Assembly: GCA_020638555.1 (NCBI GenBank)
Contig: JACKII010000001.1
Coordinates: 1,178,001-1,242,000 of the forward strand
Source of the DNA: Alphaproteobacteria bacterium
GTDB taxonomy: Bacteria; Pseudomonadota; Alphaproteobacteria; Bin95
DNA length: 64,000 nt
Direction of reading: 5' to 3'
Position numbers and translations under genes: made by a program. The notes below the pieces were generated by a model. That model was not told the origin of the DNA. It made no database searches and was given only the letters and a program-made list of their open reading frames with translations. How positions within the stretch are numbered: position 1 is the stretch's first letter; each line of letters opens with the position of its first letter. Shown piece by piece: positions 21,371 through 31,196 of the stretch.

Positions 21371-22353
21371 GTTTGCGGCCGGCGGTTTGCCCAGCCGTCG
21401 GCAGCGTCTGCCCGGTCAGCGACGACGCACAGCAATTCGAACATCACGTTGGCGGCGAGGAAGGCGGTGTTGTTGGTCGGGTCGTAGGCCGGCGCCACCT
21501 CGACCACGTCGGCGCTGACCACGTCCAGGCCGGACAGGCCGCGCACCAGCAGCAGCGCCTCCAGCGCGGTCAGGCCGCCGACTTCCGGCGTGCCGGTGCC
21601 GGGGGCGTAAGCGGGATCGACGCTGTCGATGTCGAACGTGACATAGCAGGGGCGGTCGCCCACCACCTGCCGGGCCTCGGCAAGGGTGGCGTCGAGGCCG
21701 AGCCGGTAGACCTCCTCGATCGGCATCACGCGCATGCCGCTGTCATAGCTGAACTGCCACTGGTCGGGCACGGTCAGGCTGCCGCGAATGCCGATCTGCA
21801 CGGTGCGTTTCGGGTCGATCAGCCCCTCTTCGGCCGCGCGGCGAAACGGCGAGCCATGGTGGAAGCGCGAGCCGGCATAGTCGTCGCCGGTGTCGCAATG
21901 GGCATCGATATGCACCAAGCCCAGCGGCCCCCGGTCCCGGGCGACCGCCCGCAGGATCGGCAGCGAGACGGAATGGTCGCCGCCGACGGCCAGCGTGCGC
22001 AAGCCCGCTTCCCGCCAGCGATGGAAGGCGGCCTCGATGTCGCCATGGGCGTCCAGCAGATTGTAGGGGCGCTCGATCGGGACGTCGCCGCCGTCGACGA
22101 CGCGGGCCGCCTCGAACGGGTTGTGACCGGTGGCCTGGCTGAAGCGGCGGATCAGGGACGAATGGTTGCGCACCTCGCGCGGGCCGTGGCGGGCGCCGGG
22201 GCGGTTGGTGACGCCGCCGTCGAACGGCACGCCGACCATGGCGATGTCGGCCGCCTCGCCTGGCTGCCAGAGCGGCATGCGCATGAAGCTGGCCAAGCCC
22301 GTATAGCGGGGCTGAAAGGGCGGTAATGTCATGCCGTCCACTCCCGTTCGACC

Positions 22354-25300
22354 TCAGCCTGCGTTGAACCTCGCGCGTTTGCCTGTGTCCGCAGCGGGGT
22401 TCATCGTCGTCCAGTACTGAACCTTGCGGATCAGTTCGGCGCGGTCAATCGGTTTGCTGATATAATCGTTCATGCCCGCACCGAGACAGGCCTCCCGATC
22501 CTCGGCGAACGCGTAGGCGGTCATTCCGACAATCGGCGTATCGCGGTTCGGCGCTGGCAGGTCGCGGATCTGGATCGTGGCTTCGAGCCCGTCCAGTTCC
22601 GGCATCTGCACGTCCATCAGGATCAGATCGAAGCCGCCATTGGCGACATGGCGCACCGCACTGAACCCGTTGCCGGCGACGGTGATGTTGCAATCGAAGC
22701 TCGCATTGAGAATGGCCAGGGCCACGGTCTGGTTGACCGCGTTGTCCTCGACCAACAAAAGGTTCAACGGCCGGCCGGCGGGCTCCGAGGCGGTGCGGGT
22801 GTCGGCCTTCGGTGCGGCGGGCGTGTGGGCCGATGCCGGGGAATTGGGGCCGGCGCCAGCGGTCGGCTCTGCGGGCCGGTCGCGGTCGGGTGGCGGGTTT
22901 GCCGCATTCCGGGCGAAATCCGCCAGGAAGTGTTCGATCTCGTAGCTTCGCAGCGGTTTGGTCAGGCACTGCGCATAGCCGGATTGGCGCGCCGCAGCCG
23001 ATCCGTGGCACATGCCGTGGGAGGCGAGCAGCACGATTGGCGGCGAGCGGAACGCCCGCAGCGCGGACGCCGCCGCTTCCGGGCCTTCGCTGCCCAGCAG
23101 ATCCTCGTCGACCAGCACCAGGTTTGCGGCCAGGCCGGCCTTGCGGTCGCTGACAATGGCCCGTTGCAGCGCCTGGATCGTCGCCACCGCGGTGACGGCG
23201 CAGCCATCCCGCGCCAGTTCGGTTTCGAACCAGCGGCGGACGATGGGATTGGCGGAGCCGGCCAGCACGCGGAGCGGCCGGGGCGTTGCCCGGTCGTCGG
23301 CCGCCGGGATGCGCCGCGGTTCGGCCGGTGCCGCCGGCGCGGCCGGTGCCGCCGGCGCGATGGGAATCTCGAACCAGAATTCGCTGCCGCCGCCGACCCG
23401 GCTTTCGACCCCGATCCGGCCGCCCATCAGTTCCACCAACTGCCGGCAGATGGCGAGGCCGAGGCCCGTGCCGCCGAATTCCCGGGTGGTGGAGGCGTCG
23501 GCCTGGGTGAAACGCTCGAACAGGCGCGCCCGGACCTCCGGGGGAATGCCGATGCCGGTGTCGGCGATCACGGCGCGGATGCCGCCTGCCGCCGACCCGG
23601 CGCGAGCGCCGATGCGCAGGCTGACACCGCCGCGCTTGGTGAATTTGAGCCCGTTGCCGATCAGGTTGAACAGGATCTGACGGATGCGGTTGCTGTCGCC
23701 GACCCAGGTGCCCGCAAGGCCCGGTTCGACGGAGACGAGCAGGGCCAGGCCGGCGTCGGCGGCCCGCACGCCCAGGGGTTCGACCACGGCATCGATGGTT
23801 TCCCGCAAATCGAACGGCGTTTCCAGCAGTTCGAGATGGCCGGCCTCGATCTTCGAATAATCGAGGATATCGTTGATGATATTGAGCAGGATCTCGCTGG
23901 ATTGGATCAGGATCGCCAGATAGGAGCGTTGCTTTGCGTCCAGGTCCGTGTCGGACAGCAGATGCGTCATCCCCAGCACACCGTTCAGCGGCGTGCGGAT
24001 TTCGTGCGACATGGTGGCCAGGAATTCGGACTTGGCCCGGTTTGCCGCTTCGGCCTGGGCATGGGCATTGCGAATATCGGTCACGTCGGTGGCAATGCCG
24101 ACAATGGCGCCGTCGCCGGCGCGCCGTTCGTGCACGAGGAGCGTCTGGCCGCTGGCCGAGACGACTTCCAGCGGGCGGCCGGGCGCGCGGTGAGCCGCGA
24201 GCCGGTGTTCGGCCCACTCCTCCGGGCTGCAATCCCTGGGCTGGAACCCATGCGCCACTTTCGCACGCACAAGTTCCTCGAACGTCATGCCGACGCGAAT
24301 CGGGTCCGGGAGTTCCGGGTTGAATTCGCGGAACCGATCGTTGAACACCACCAGCCGGTCGTCGGTGTCCCAGATGCTGAACGAGGAATCGAGCGAGGCG
24401 ATGGCATAGAGCAGGCGCTCCTGCGCCGCCGCCAGGCCGGCCTCGGCGCGTTCGCGTTCGGCCTGTTGCCGCTTTTCCGAATCGATGTTGAACGCGGCGC
24501 CGCGATAGCCGAGAAAGGCCCCGTCGTCGGCATAATAGGGAATGCCGGTGATCCGCATCCACCGGCTTTCGTCCTGGTGGGTCCGGCGGAATTCCAGGCC
24601 GCGGATCGGCAGGCGGCGTTCGAACAACTCTTCGAACGCGCGAATTTCCGCTTCGATGGTTGCCCCCTCCATGATTTCCCGATGGGTTCGGCCATAGTGC
24701 CATTCCGGCGCCAGGCCCGAAAACTTCTGGACGCTGCGCGATTTGAAGGTGAAGCGGCCGGCGGCATCGGTCTCCCACACCCAACCGCCCATGGCTTCGG
24801 CCATGTCCGACATGCGGTCTTCCGCCAATTGCCGCTCGCGCTCGACCGCATTGCGGCTCTGTTCCAACTGCCGCTGCACCGCCTTCAAGGCCGAAACGTC
24901 GTGCCATTCCAACAGCCAGCGTTGCCGGCCGTCGAAGAAGATGGCGGTGACGCCCACATCCGCCGGAAAGGCGGTGCCGTCAAAGCGCATCAGCCGCCAT
25001 TCGCAGTGCTGCGTCGCCGCGATACCGGCCTCCAGCAGGGCGGCGATGGCGGCGGTCGAGTCGCGTCCGTCGGGCTGCTTCGGCGGCATCAGTCGCGCCA
25101 GCGGCAGTTGCAGCACCGCCGCGCGATCCGGTGCGCGCAGCGAGGCGACGGTGGCGGTGTTGCAGGCAACGATCCGGTCGGCTTCGATGATCAGATGCGG
25201 GTCGGCAGCGTTTTCGAACAGCGTCTGGAACTGTTGTTCCAGTTCGTGCTGCTCGGTCACGTCATCGAACAGCCAGACCTCCGCCTCCGCGCCAAAGGCG

Positions 25301-26574
25301 ACCGAGAGCGCAAAGACGCGGATGGCGCCGTCGGCGCGTTTGACCTTTGTGATCAGGCGGGTGGACTGGCGGGCGGCATGAATCTCGTCATAGCGACGGC
25401 GCGCGGCCTCGGGCCCGATCTCGTAGGCGAGGTCGAACCAGTCGTCCATGGTCCGCAACCGGTCGCGGGAATAGCCGGTAAGGGTTTCGAGGGCCTGGTT
25501 GATCTGCAACCGCCCCTGGCCGTCGACCTGGGCCGCGCCGGAGGGAAGGTTTTCGATGAAGCGCCGCAATTGCTCGCGCGACCGGTCCCGTTCCGCCTGG
25601 GCCTGACGCTCCGCCGTCACGTCGGAAATCAGCGTGCCGACCCCGTCCGGCAGGGCGTGGCCGGAATGGATCGGGAAGTCGACGATGGAGAAGGTGCTGT
25701 CGCCGACCGCGAGGTCGAAGGAGACGGGGCGGCCGTCGGCCAGAACAGAGGCCTCCGCATCGCTCTGTGCGGTTTCGTCCGTCTGGTCTCCGGCTTCGCG
25801 CAGGCGTTTCCGAAAGCCCTGGTAGCGGTCGTTGAACAGCACCACGGTCCCGTCGCTGTCCTTCAGACACACGGCGCCGGGGAAGTTGTCGATCATCGCC
25901 CGCAGCACCCGCTCGCTCTGGATCACCGCCTCGTCGGCGCGGGCCCGGTCGATGAACGGGCGCATGTGCGCCACATAGCCGAGCAAGCGGCCATCGGCCC
26001 CCAGTCTCGGCCAGGCGTTCAGGCGCAGGTGCAGTGGGTCGCCGTCGGGCTGCGGCAGATACCACTCGGCATCGGCCAGCGGCAGGCCCTCCGCCATCGC
26101 CTCGGCGACCGCCAGATTGGCGGGGTGCGGGGCGTCGGCGGCGATGGCGGGCAGGCTCTGGCCAACCCAAAGGCCGAGCGGCGTGAGCGCCTCCAGATAC
26201 GAGCGGTCCGCCACGCGGACGATGCGCAGGCCGTCGTCGCATTGCCAGATCGCGCCATGGTTCAGGGTCGCCAGCTGGCCAAGATCGTTCTGGTGCATCG
26301 CCTGGAGGCGCTCCACCAGGCGCAGATGCCGAAACACCAGCCATCCGCCGATGGCGAGGCCGCCGATGGCGGCACCGCCGATCAGGGCCCTCCCGGTCGG
26401 CGACAACGGGGCCAGCCAGGCCAGCGACGCAGCCGCCGCAAGCACCACGGCCGCTGCGAGTGGCCGGGTGTATGGCTTCCACCATGTGTACACGTGCGCT
26501 GCCCGATCCATTGCCGCTGTCCGATGCCCGGGGAGGGTCGGCTGGTCCATTGTCGCGATTGCCGGAGCGGGCAT
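22354..26574 (-). CDS. six-PAS hybrid sensor histidine kinase
   Basis: 1406 residues. Two membrane segments (about 38-57, 62-80) anchor an otherwise cytosolic protein. Six PAS-like domains follow at about 95-215, 228-335, 345-450, 455-570, 590-720 and 735-840. Then HisKA with phospho-acceptor His857 (FLATMSHEIRTPLNGVLGM) and an ATPase domain (NLIGNGLKFT, ADTGIGIPPE, GGTGLGLAICRQL). Two receiver domains come last. The second (about 1270-1385) is intact: LLLVEDNAVNQ, phospho-acceptor Asp1321 in LILMDVQMPELDG, and ISKP. The first lacks the acidic pair (VLAGSANPIV), so it is probably a non-phosphorylatable pseudo-receiver. No partner response regulator lies nearby. A stop-to-start gap of 21 bp separates it from the agmatinase gene downstream. 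Confidence 0.93.
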   Translation of the reverse strand: MPAPAIATMDQPTLPGHRTAAMDRAAHVYTWWKPYTRPLAAAVVLAAAASLAWLAPLSPTGRALIGGAAIGGLAIGGWLVFRHLRLVERLQAMHQNDLGQLATLNHGAIWQCDDGLRIVRVADRSYLEALTPLGLWVGQSLPAIAADAPHPANLAVAEAMAEGLPLADAEWYLPQPDGDPLHLRLNAWPRLGADGRLLGYVAHMRPFIDRARADEAVIQSERVLRAMIDNFPGAVCLKDSDGTVVLFNDRYQGFRKRLREAGDQTDETAQSDAEASVLADGRPVSFDLAVGDSTFSIVDFPIHSGHALPDGVGTLISDVTAERQAQAERDRSREQLRRFIENLPSGAAQVDGQGRLQINQALETLTGYSRDRLRTMDDWFDLAYEIGPEAARRRYDEIHAARQSTRLITKVKRADGAIRVFALSVAFGAEAEVWLFDDVTEQHELEQQFQTLFENAADPHLIIEADRIVACNTATVASLRAPDRAAVLQLPLARLMPPKQPDGRDSTAAIAALLEAGIAATQHCEWRLMRFDGTAFPADVGVTAIFFDGRQRWLLEWHDVSALKAVQRQLEQSRNAVERERQLAEDRMSDMAEAMGGWVWETDAAGRFTFKSRSVQKFSGLAPEWHYGRTHREIMEGATIEAEIRAFEELFERRLPIRGLEFRRTHQDESRWMRITGIPYYADDGAFLGYRGAAFNIDSEKRQQAERERAEAGLAAAQERLLYAIASLDSSFSIWDTDDRLVVFNDRFREFNPELPDPIRVGMTFEELVRAKVAHGFQPRDCSPEEWAEHRLAAHRAPGRPLEVVSASGQTLLVHERRAGDGAIVGIATDVTDIRNAHAQAEAANRAKSEFLATMSHEIRTPLNGVLGMTHLLSDTDLDAKQRSYLAILIQSSEILLNIINDILDYSKIEAGHLELLETPFDLRETIDAVVEPLGVRAADAGLALLVSVEPGLAGTWVGDSNRIRQILFNLIGNGLKFTKRGGVSLRIGARAGSAAGGIRAVIADTGIGIPPEVRARLFERFTQADASTTREFGGTGLGLAICRQLVELMGGRIGVESRVGGGSEFWFEIPIAPAAPAAPAAPAEPRRIPAADDRATPRPLRVLAGSANPIVRRWFETELARDGCAVTAVATIQALQRAIVSDRKAGLAANLVLVDEDLLGSEGPEAAASALRAFRSPPIVLLASHGMCHGSAAARQSGYAQCLTKPLRSYEIEHFLADFARNAANPPPDRDRPAEPTAGAGPNSPASAHTPAAPKADTRTASEPAGRPLNLLLVEDNAVNQTVALAILNASFDCNITVAGNGFSAVRHVANGGFDLILMDVQMPELDGLEATIQIRDLPAPNRDTPIVGMTAYAFAEDREACLGAGMNDYISKPIDRAELIRKVQYWTTMNPAADTGKRARFNAG

Positions 26575-26635
26575 GCTGGCCGAAGGCCGATTAAGATCGC
26601 CCTAACCGGGCGCCAACGGTCGGTGGACGAGGGGG

Positions 26636-27169
26636 CTATCCTTCGTCGATGACGGCGTGGGCCACCCGCAGGGGAAACCCGGCCCGGCACAGGGCCGCGA
26701 TGTCCCGTTGGCGCTGGTCCGGCTTGCCGGGCCGCAGGCGATACGGCCCCAGCCGCTTGCGCTGGGCGAACCGGGTCGCGGCGGCCGTTTCGTCCGCGTC
26801 GAACTGGGCCAGCGCGGCGGCGATGTCGGCGGGCTCCAACCCCTTTGCCATCAGGCGGGCGCGGATCCGGGCCAGCGACTCGCCACGCCGCCGGTGTTGG
26901 CGGGCATGCGCGGCGGCGTAGTCCGGATCGTTCAGCAGGCCGAGCGCGGTCGCTCGGGCCAGTGCGGTTTCGACGGCTTCGGTCATCACGGCCTCGGCAG
27001 GGGGGGTATCCCACTGCGCGACCCGCCGTTCCGCCTTGCGCCGCAGCACCTGGCGCAGGTGCGCCGTGCTGGCCGCATACTTGGCCAGATAGGCCAGTGC
27101 CGCGGGCACCAGATCAAGTTTTGGCGCTGGGGGCATTCGACTTGCGTTCGGGCGTTGACAGTTTTGCAT
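26636..27169 (-). CDS. recX: regulatory protein RecX
   Basis: 177 residues from ATG at 27169; an ATG at 27136 (166 residues) is equally plausible. RecX-type three-helix repeats: YLAKYAASTAHLRQVLRRKAERR, split here as AAYLAKYAAS and LRQVLRRKAERR, then LNDPDYAAAHARQHRRRGES and IRARLMAKGLEPADIAAAL. RecX caps and inhibits RecA filaments. It is divergent from argD with about 55 bp between starts. recA is not in the window. Confidence 0.85.
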   Translation of the reverse strand: MQNCQRPNASRMPPAPKLDLVPAALAYLAKYAASTAHLRQVLRRKAERRVAQWDTPPAEAVMTEAVETALARATALGLLNDPDYAAAHARQHRRRGESLARIRARLMAKGLEPADIAAALAQFDADETAAATRFAQRKRLGPYRLRPGKPDQRQRDIAALCRAGFPLRVAHAVIDEG

Positions 27170-27223
27170 GCCAGAACGATATTGGTCGCTTCCGTTTTCA
27201 CTAGCAACCGCGGAGCAAGTGTC

Positions 27224-28402
27224 GTGACCGAGGCATTGATGCCCACCTATGGCGATCGCACGATGACGTTTGTGCGGGGCGAAGGGGCTTATCTCTTCGA
27301 TGCCACTGGGCGACGATTCCTGGACTTCGGCGGTGGCATTGCGGTGACCTCGATCGGTCATTCGCACCCGACCATGGTGAAGGCGTTGCAGGAGCAGGCC
27401 GCCAAGGTTCTGCACACGTCGAATCTGTATCTGATTCCGGGCCAGATCAAGGCGGCGGAGCGGCTGTGCGCCAACTCTTTCGCCGATGTGGTGTTTTTCG
27501 GCAATTCGGGCGCGGAAGCGAACGAAGGCCTGATCAAGCTGGTGCGCAAATACCACGCCCATCACGGCCATCCGGAACGCTATCGCATCATCACGGTTGA
27601 AGGCGCCTTCCATGGCCGGACCCTGGCGACCATCGCGGCCGGCGGCTCGAAAAAGCACCTGGAGGGCTTCGGCCCGCCGGTGGAAGGGTTCGACCAGGTG
27701 CCGTTCGGCAATATGAACGCGCTGCGCGATGCCATCACCAAGGAAACCGCGGGCGTCCTGATCGAGCCGATTCAGGGCGAGGGCGGCATCCGGCCGATGG
27801 ACCTGGAATATCTGCGCCAGGTGCGCAAGGCCTGCGACGAGTTCGGCATCCTCATGGCGCTGGACGAGGTCCAGAGCGGCATCGGGCGCACCGGCAAGCT
27901 GTTCGCCTACCAGTGGGCGGGCATCGAGCCGGACGTGCTGGCGGCGGCCAAGGGCCTGGGCGGCGGCGTGCCGGTCGGCGCGGTGCTGGCCACCAAGGAA
28001 GCGGCCATCGGCATGGTTGCCGGCACGCATGGCTCGACCTTTGGCGGCAATCCGCTGTCGACGGCGGCGGTCAATGCGGTGCTGGACGTGGTCCTGGCCG
28101 ACGGCTTCATGGACCACGTGCAGGAGGTCGCGGCCGATCTGCGCAAGAAGGCCGAGGCGCTGTGTGCCAAACACCCGGGCGTGTTGAAGAGCGTGCGCGG
28201 CGCCGGCTTGATGCTGGGCTTCGTCGCCGGCCCGCCGAACGGGACGGTCGTGGCGGCGGCCGCCGAAAACGGCCTGTTGCTGGTGCCGGCGGGCGACAAT
28301 GTCGTGCGCATGCTGCCGCCGCTCACCATCGGCACGGCGGAAGTGGACGAGGCGATCGCGATTCTCGACAAGACCGCGTCGGCTTTGGCCTCCAGTTCAT
28401 AG
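27224..28402 (+). CDS. argD: acetylornithine aminotransferase ArgD
   Basis: 392 residues from GTG at 27224, with GGAG 8 bp upstream; an ATG at 27239 is an alternative. PLP-dependent conversion of N-acetylglutamate semialdehyde to acetylornithine in arginine synthesis. Motifs: FFGNSGAEANEGLIKLVRKY, GAFHGRTLATI, LDEVQSGIGRTGKLFAYQ, PLP lysine in AAKGLGGGVPVGAVL, and HGSTFGGNPL. It is followed 7 bp later by argF, so both steps of the pathway are in one operon. It may also serve in lysine synthesis, as ArgD often does. Confidence 0.95.
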   Translation: MTEALMPTYGDRTMTFVRGEGAYLFDATGRRFLDFGGGIAVTSIGHSHPTMVKALQEQAAKVLHTSNLYLIPGQIKAAERLCANSFADVVFFGNSGAEANEGLIKLVRKYHAHHGHPERYRIITVEGAFHGRTLATIAAGGSKKHLEGFGPPVEGFDQVPFGNMNALRDAITKETAGVLIEPIQGEGGIRPMDLEYLRQVRKACDEFGILMALDEVQSGIGRTGKLFAYQWAGIEPDVLAAAKGLGGGVPVGAVLATKEAAIGMVAGTHGSTFGGNPLSTAAVNAVLDVVLADGFMDHVQEVAADLRKKAEALCAKHPGVLKSVRGAGLMLGFVAGPPNGTVVAAAAENGLLLVPAGDNVVRMLPPLTIGTAEVDEAIAILDKTASALASSS

Positions 28403-28409
28403 GCTGCCC

Positions 28410-29315
28410 ATGACCGATACCCGGCATTTTTTGGACCTCGCTGACATCCCGGCCGAGGCTCTGCGCGGGATTCTGGACGCCAGCGTCGAGATGAAGCGCA
28501 CGAACGGCGCGTTCGGCAAACCGTTGGCCGGCAAGACGCTGGCGATGATTTTCGACAAGCCGTCGACGCGGACCCGCGTGTCGTTCGAAGTGGCGATGCG
28601 CCAGTTGGGCGGCGACGTGATCCTGCTGGATCCGGCGTCGATGCAACTCGGGCGCGGCGAGTCCATTGCCGACACGGCGCGCGTGCTGTCGCGCTATGTC
28701 GACATCATCATGATCCGAACCGGCGAGCATGCGACGCTGCTGGAACTGGCGGAACACGCCACGATTCCGGTGGTGAACGGCCTGACCAACACCTCGCATC
28801 CCTGCCAGGTGATGGCGGACGTGCTGACGTTCGAGGAACACCGCGGGCCGATCCGCGACCGCAAGGTGGCCTGGGCCGGCGACAGCAACAACGTGCTGAC
28901 CTCCTGGGTGCATGCGGCGTCGAAATTCGATTTCCGTCTCGACGTCGCCTCGCCGCCGCCGCTCCAGCCGACATCGGCGGTGCGCAAATGGGCCAAGGCG
29001 AACAAGACCCGTCTGCGCGTGACCGAAGACCCGATGACCGCCATCGCGGATGCCGATGCCGTGGTCACGGACACCTGGGTTTCCATGCACGACGAGGATG
29101 CCGGGCGCCGTCACAATCTTCTGATGCCCTATCGGGTTTCGTCGGCGTTGATGGCCAGGGCCAAGCCGGGCGCCATCTTCATGCACTGCCTGCCGGCGCA
29201 TCGGGGCGAGGAAGTGGAGGCCGCCGTGATCGACGGCCCGCAATCGGTCGTGTTCGACGAGGCCGAAAACCGCCTGCACGTGCAAAAGGGCATCCTGGCC
29301 TGGTGTTTGGCCTAG
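28410..29315 (+). CDS. argF: ornithine carbamoyltransferase
   Basis: 301 residues from ATG at 28410. Forms citrulline from ornithine and carbamoyl phosphate. Carbamoyl-phosphate binding SxRTR motif KPSTRTRVSFEVAM, then HPCQVMADVLTFEE. Ornithine-binding loops DSNNVLTSW and DTWVSMHDE, and catalytic Cys in FMHCLPAHRGEEV. Normal length. Second gene of argDF. Confidence 0.97.
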   Translation: MTDTRHFLDLADIPAEALRGILDASVEMKRTNGAFGKPLAGKTLAMIFDKPSTRTRVSFEVAMRQLGGDVILLDPASMQLGRGESIADTARVLSRYVDIIMIRTGEHATLLELAEHATIPVVNGLTNTSHPCQVMADVLTFEEHRGPIRDRKVAWAGDSNNVLTSWVHAASKFDFRLDVASPPPLQPTSAVRKWAKANKTRLRVTEDPMTAIADADAVVTDTWVSMHDEDAGRRHNLLMPYRVSSALMARAKPGAIFMHCLPAHRGEEVEAAVIDGPQSVVFDEAENRLHVQKGILAWCLA

Positions 29316-29473
29316 GACGGCACGCGGTGCCAATCGTGGTGCGGGCGCGGCCGCTCTGAGGGCGGGCGTTTGCGGGCCTAGGCCTGCGTGCGCCGCCGGG
29401 GCGCCGTTGGGGCGCGGCCGGGACAGGCGGGCGCCCCCGGCCATGGACGATCTGTTCCGTTGGGAGCTTGGCG

Positions 29474-30400
29474 ATGACGGCGATAGCCGACAATTTTGCG
29501 TTGCCATTCGAAATCGAACGCAACGGCCTGCGCGGCCGACTGGTGCGGCTTGGCGATAGTGTCGATGGCATCTTGCAGCGGCACCGCTACCCGGCCGTGG
29601 TCTCCGCCCTGCTGGGGGAGGCGCTGGCGCTGGCCGCCTGTCTCGCCTCCACCGTGAAGATCGAGGAGGGGGTGTTCACCCTCCAGGCCAAGGGCGGCGG
29701 CGGGCCGGTTCGCCTGCTGGTGGCGGACGTTACCAGCGAGGGCGCGTTGCGCGGCTATGTCGGGTTCGATGCGGAGGCCGTGGCGGCGCTGCCGGCGGAG
29801 GAGGTCTCGACCGCGCGGCTGTTCGGCGGCGGCCATCTGGCCTTCACGGTCGACCAGGGCGCCGATTTCGAACGGTATCAGGGCATTGTGGAACTGGCCG
29901 GCGAATCGCTGGCCGACGCCGTCCACCAGTATTTCCGCCAGTCCGAGCAGATCGGCAGCGGCCTGAAACTCGCCTGCACGCAGGGAGAGGACGGACGCTG
30001 GCGCGCGGGGGCGTTGCTGGTGCAGAAACTGCCGGACGACGTGATCCGTAAGGCCGCACCGGAAGATATCCCGGACCTGGTGGAGGCGGACGAGGGCTTT
30101 CGCCGGGCGCTGATCCTGATGGGCAGCGCCACGGCGGCCGAAATGACCGATGCGACATTGCCGGCCGAGCATCTGCTGTTTCGGCTGTTCCATGAGGACG
30201 GGGTACGGGTTTACGATCGGCGCGAGGTGGTCGATCGGTGCCGCTGTCGCATCGACCGGATCGAAAGCGTGCTGCGCCAGTTCGGGCGCGCTCGGGTGGA
30301 AGAGTTCAAGGTCGATGGGGCCGTCAAGGTGACCTGCGAGTTTTGCACCCGCGAGCGCGTTTTCGACGATGCGGCGTTGGATGCCATGGGATTGGAGTGA
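29474..30400 (+). CDS. hslO: redox-regulated chaperone Hsp33
   Basis: 308 residues from ATG at 29474, with GGGAG 7 bp upstream (TTG at 29468 is the longer alternative). A zinc-bound holdase activated by oxidative unfolding. The C-terminal zinc site is CRC near residue 256 (RCRCR) and CEFC near residue 290. The N-terminal core contains LLGEALALAACLASTVKIEEG and LLVADVTSEGALRGY. In Alphaproteobacteria hslO often follows argF, as here. The 158-bp gap after argF has several GC-rich inverted repeats but no gene. Confidence 0.95.
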   Translation: MTAIADNFALPFEIERNGLRGRLVRLGDSVDGILQRHRYPAVVSALLGEALALAACLASTVKIEEGVFTLQAKGGGGPVRLLVADVTSEGALRGYVGFDAEAVAALPAEEVSTARLFGGGHLAFTVDQGADFERYQGIVELAGESLADAVHQYFRQSEQIGSGLKLACTQGEDGRWRAGALLVQKLPDDVIRKAAPEDIPDLVEADEGFRRALILMGSATAAEMTDATLPAEHLLFRLFHEDGVRVYDRREVVDRCRCRIDRIESVLRQFGRARVEEFKVDGAVKVTCEFCTRERVFDDAALDAMGLE

Positions 30401-30411
30401 CGGGAAAAGCC

Positions 30412-31026
30412 ATGCGAGTCGTCATTGCCAGACAGGCCAGGGTGGCGGTGCTGCTGACCGCCCTCGTGTTGACCGCCCTTGAGCTGACCGGATGCATGTC
30501 AGGAGCCGATTCCGGGCCGCAGCCCGGCATGACCAAGGCATGGCAGCCGCTGACCTTTCGCCTGGGCAGCGTGACGCTGGTGGATGCCGCCGACGGGATC
30601 GAGGCCGATCCGGATCTGATCGGTGCCTTTTCCCGCCCGCCGCACCAAGTGGTTCGCGACTGGGCCGTGGCGCGTCTGCACGGCACGCCGGGTCAGCCCG
30701 GCCGGCTTGTGGTCGATGTCAACGAAGCCTCGGCCGCGCGGACCCAGTTGGACACGACGCCCGGCGTCCGCGGCTGGTTTACGCGCGATCAGGTCGAGCG
30801 GGTGACGATTCGGCTGGCGGTTCACCTGGAGGCCCAGCGCAATGACGGCAGCCTGATTGCCTCTGCCGACGCGCGCGCGTCCTCCAACCGCACCTTCGGC
30901 CAGCGGCTGGCGCCGGCCGATCGCCGGGCCGCGCTCGACGCGCTGCTGCAACAGGCGCTGGTGGCGCTGGATCGCGAGATGGAAACCCAGGTGCGCGCGC
31001 AAATGGCCGACCTTGTGACGCCATAG
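30412..31026 (+). CDS. putative lipoprotein, unknown function
   Basis: 204 residues from ATG at 30412, 11 bp after hslO. Signal sequence with lipobox ALELTGC (Cys at about residue 28). The mature region is mixed alpha/beta with ADARASSNRTF and ends in a charged helix (LDREMETQVRAQMADLV). Proteins of this type are found after hslO in other Alphaproteobacteria, but I know no function. It ends just before the SRP RNA promoter. Confidence 0.75.
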   Translation: MRVVIARQARVAVLLTALVLTALELTGCMSGADSGPQPGMTKAWQPLTFRLGSVTLVDAADGIEADPDLIGAFSRPPHQVVRDWAVARLHGTPGQPGRLVVDVNEASAARTQLDTTPGVRGWFTRDQVERVTIRLAVHLEAQRNDGSLIASADARASSNRTFGQRLAPADRRAALDALLQQALVALDREMETQVRAQMADLVTP

Positions 31027-31062
31027 CGCCATTGCTGCCCTTTCGTTTGGTGCGGACGATGC

Positions 31063-31068
31063 TATATT
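31063..31068 (+). promoter_or_regulatory. -10 element of SRP RNA gene
   Basis: TATATT lies 4-9 bp before the RNA start. A convincing -35 at 16-18 bp is not seen (best is TTTCGT at 31041). Confidence 0.5.
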
Positions 31069-31071
31069 GAG

Positions 31072-31167
31072 CGGTGACTGGCGGCGGGCGGACCCCTCGC
31101 CAACCCGGTCAGGTCCGGAAGGAAGCAGCCGCAACGAGCTCCGGTCTGGGTCGTCCGCCAGTCACCC
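31072..31167 (+). ncRNA. ffs: signal recognition particle RNA (4.5S, small bacterial type)
   Basis: About 96 nt. The terminal stem GGTGACTGGCGG (31073-31084) pairs with CCGCCAGTCACC (31155-31166). The conserved apical domain GGTCAGGTCCGGAAGGAAGCAGCC, read here as GGTCAGGTCC, GGAAGGAAGC and AGCC, is at 31107-31130 and contains the GGAA tetraloop and the Ffh-binding internal loop. It sits directly before dnaX, a common bacterial arrangement. Confidence 0.96.
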
Positions 31168-31196
31168 TCTCCCCCGTCCATGGCCTCTGGTGCTGG

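Noticed and set aside
28323..29507. 394-residue antisense ORF over argF
   Set aside because: Shadow of argF; no domain.
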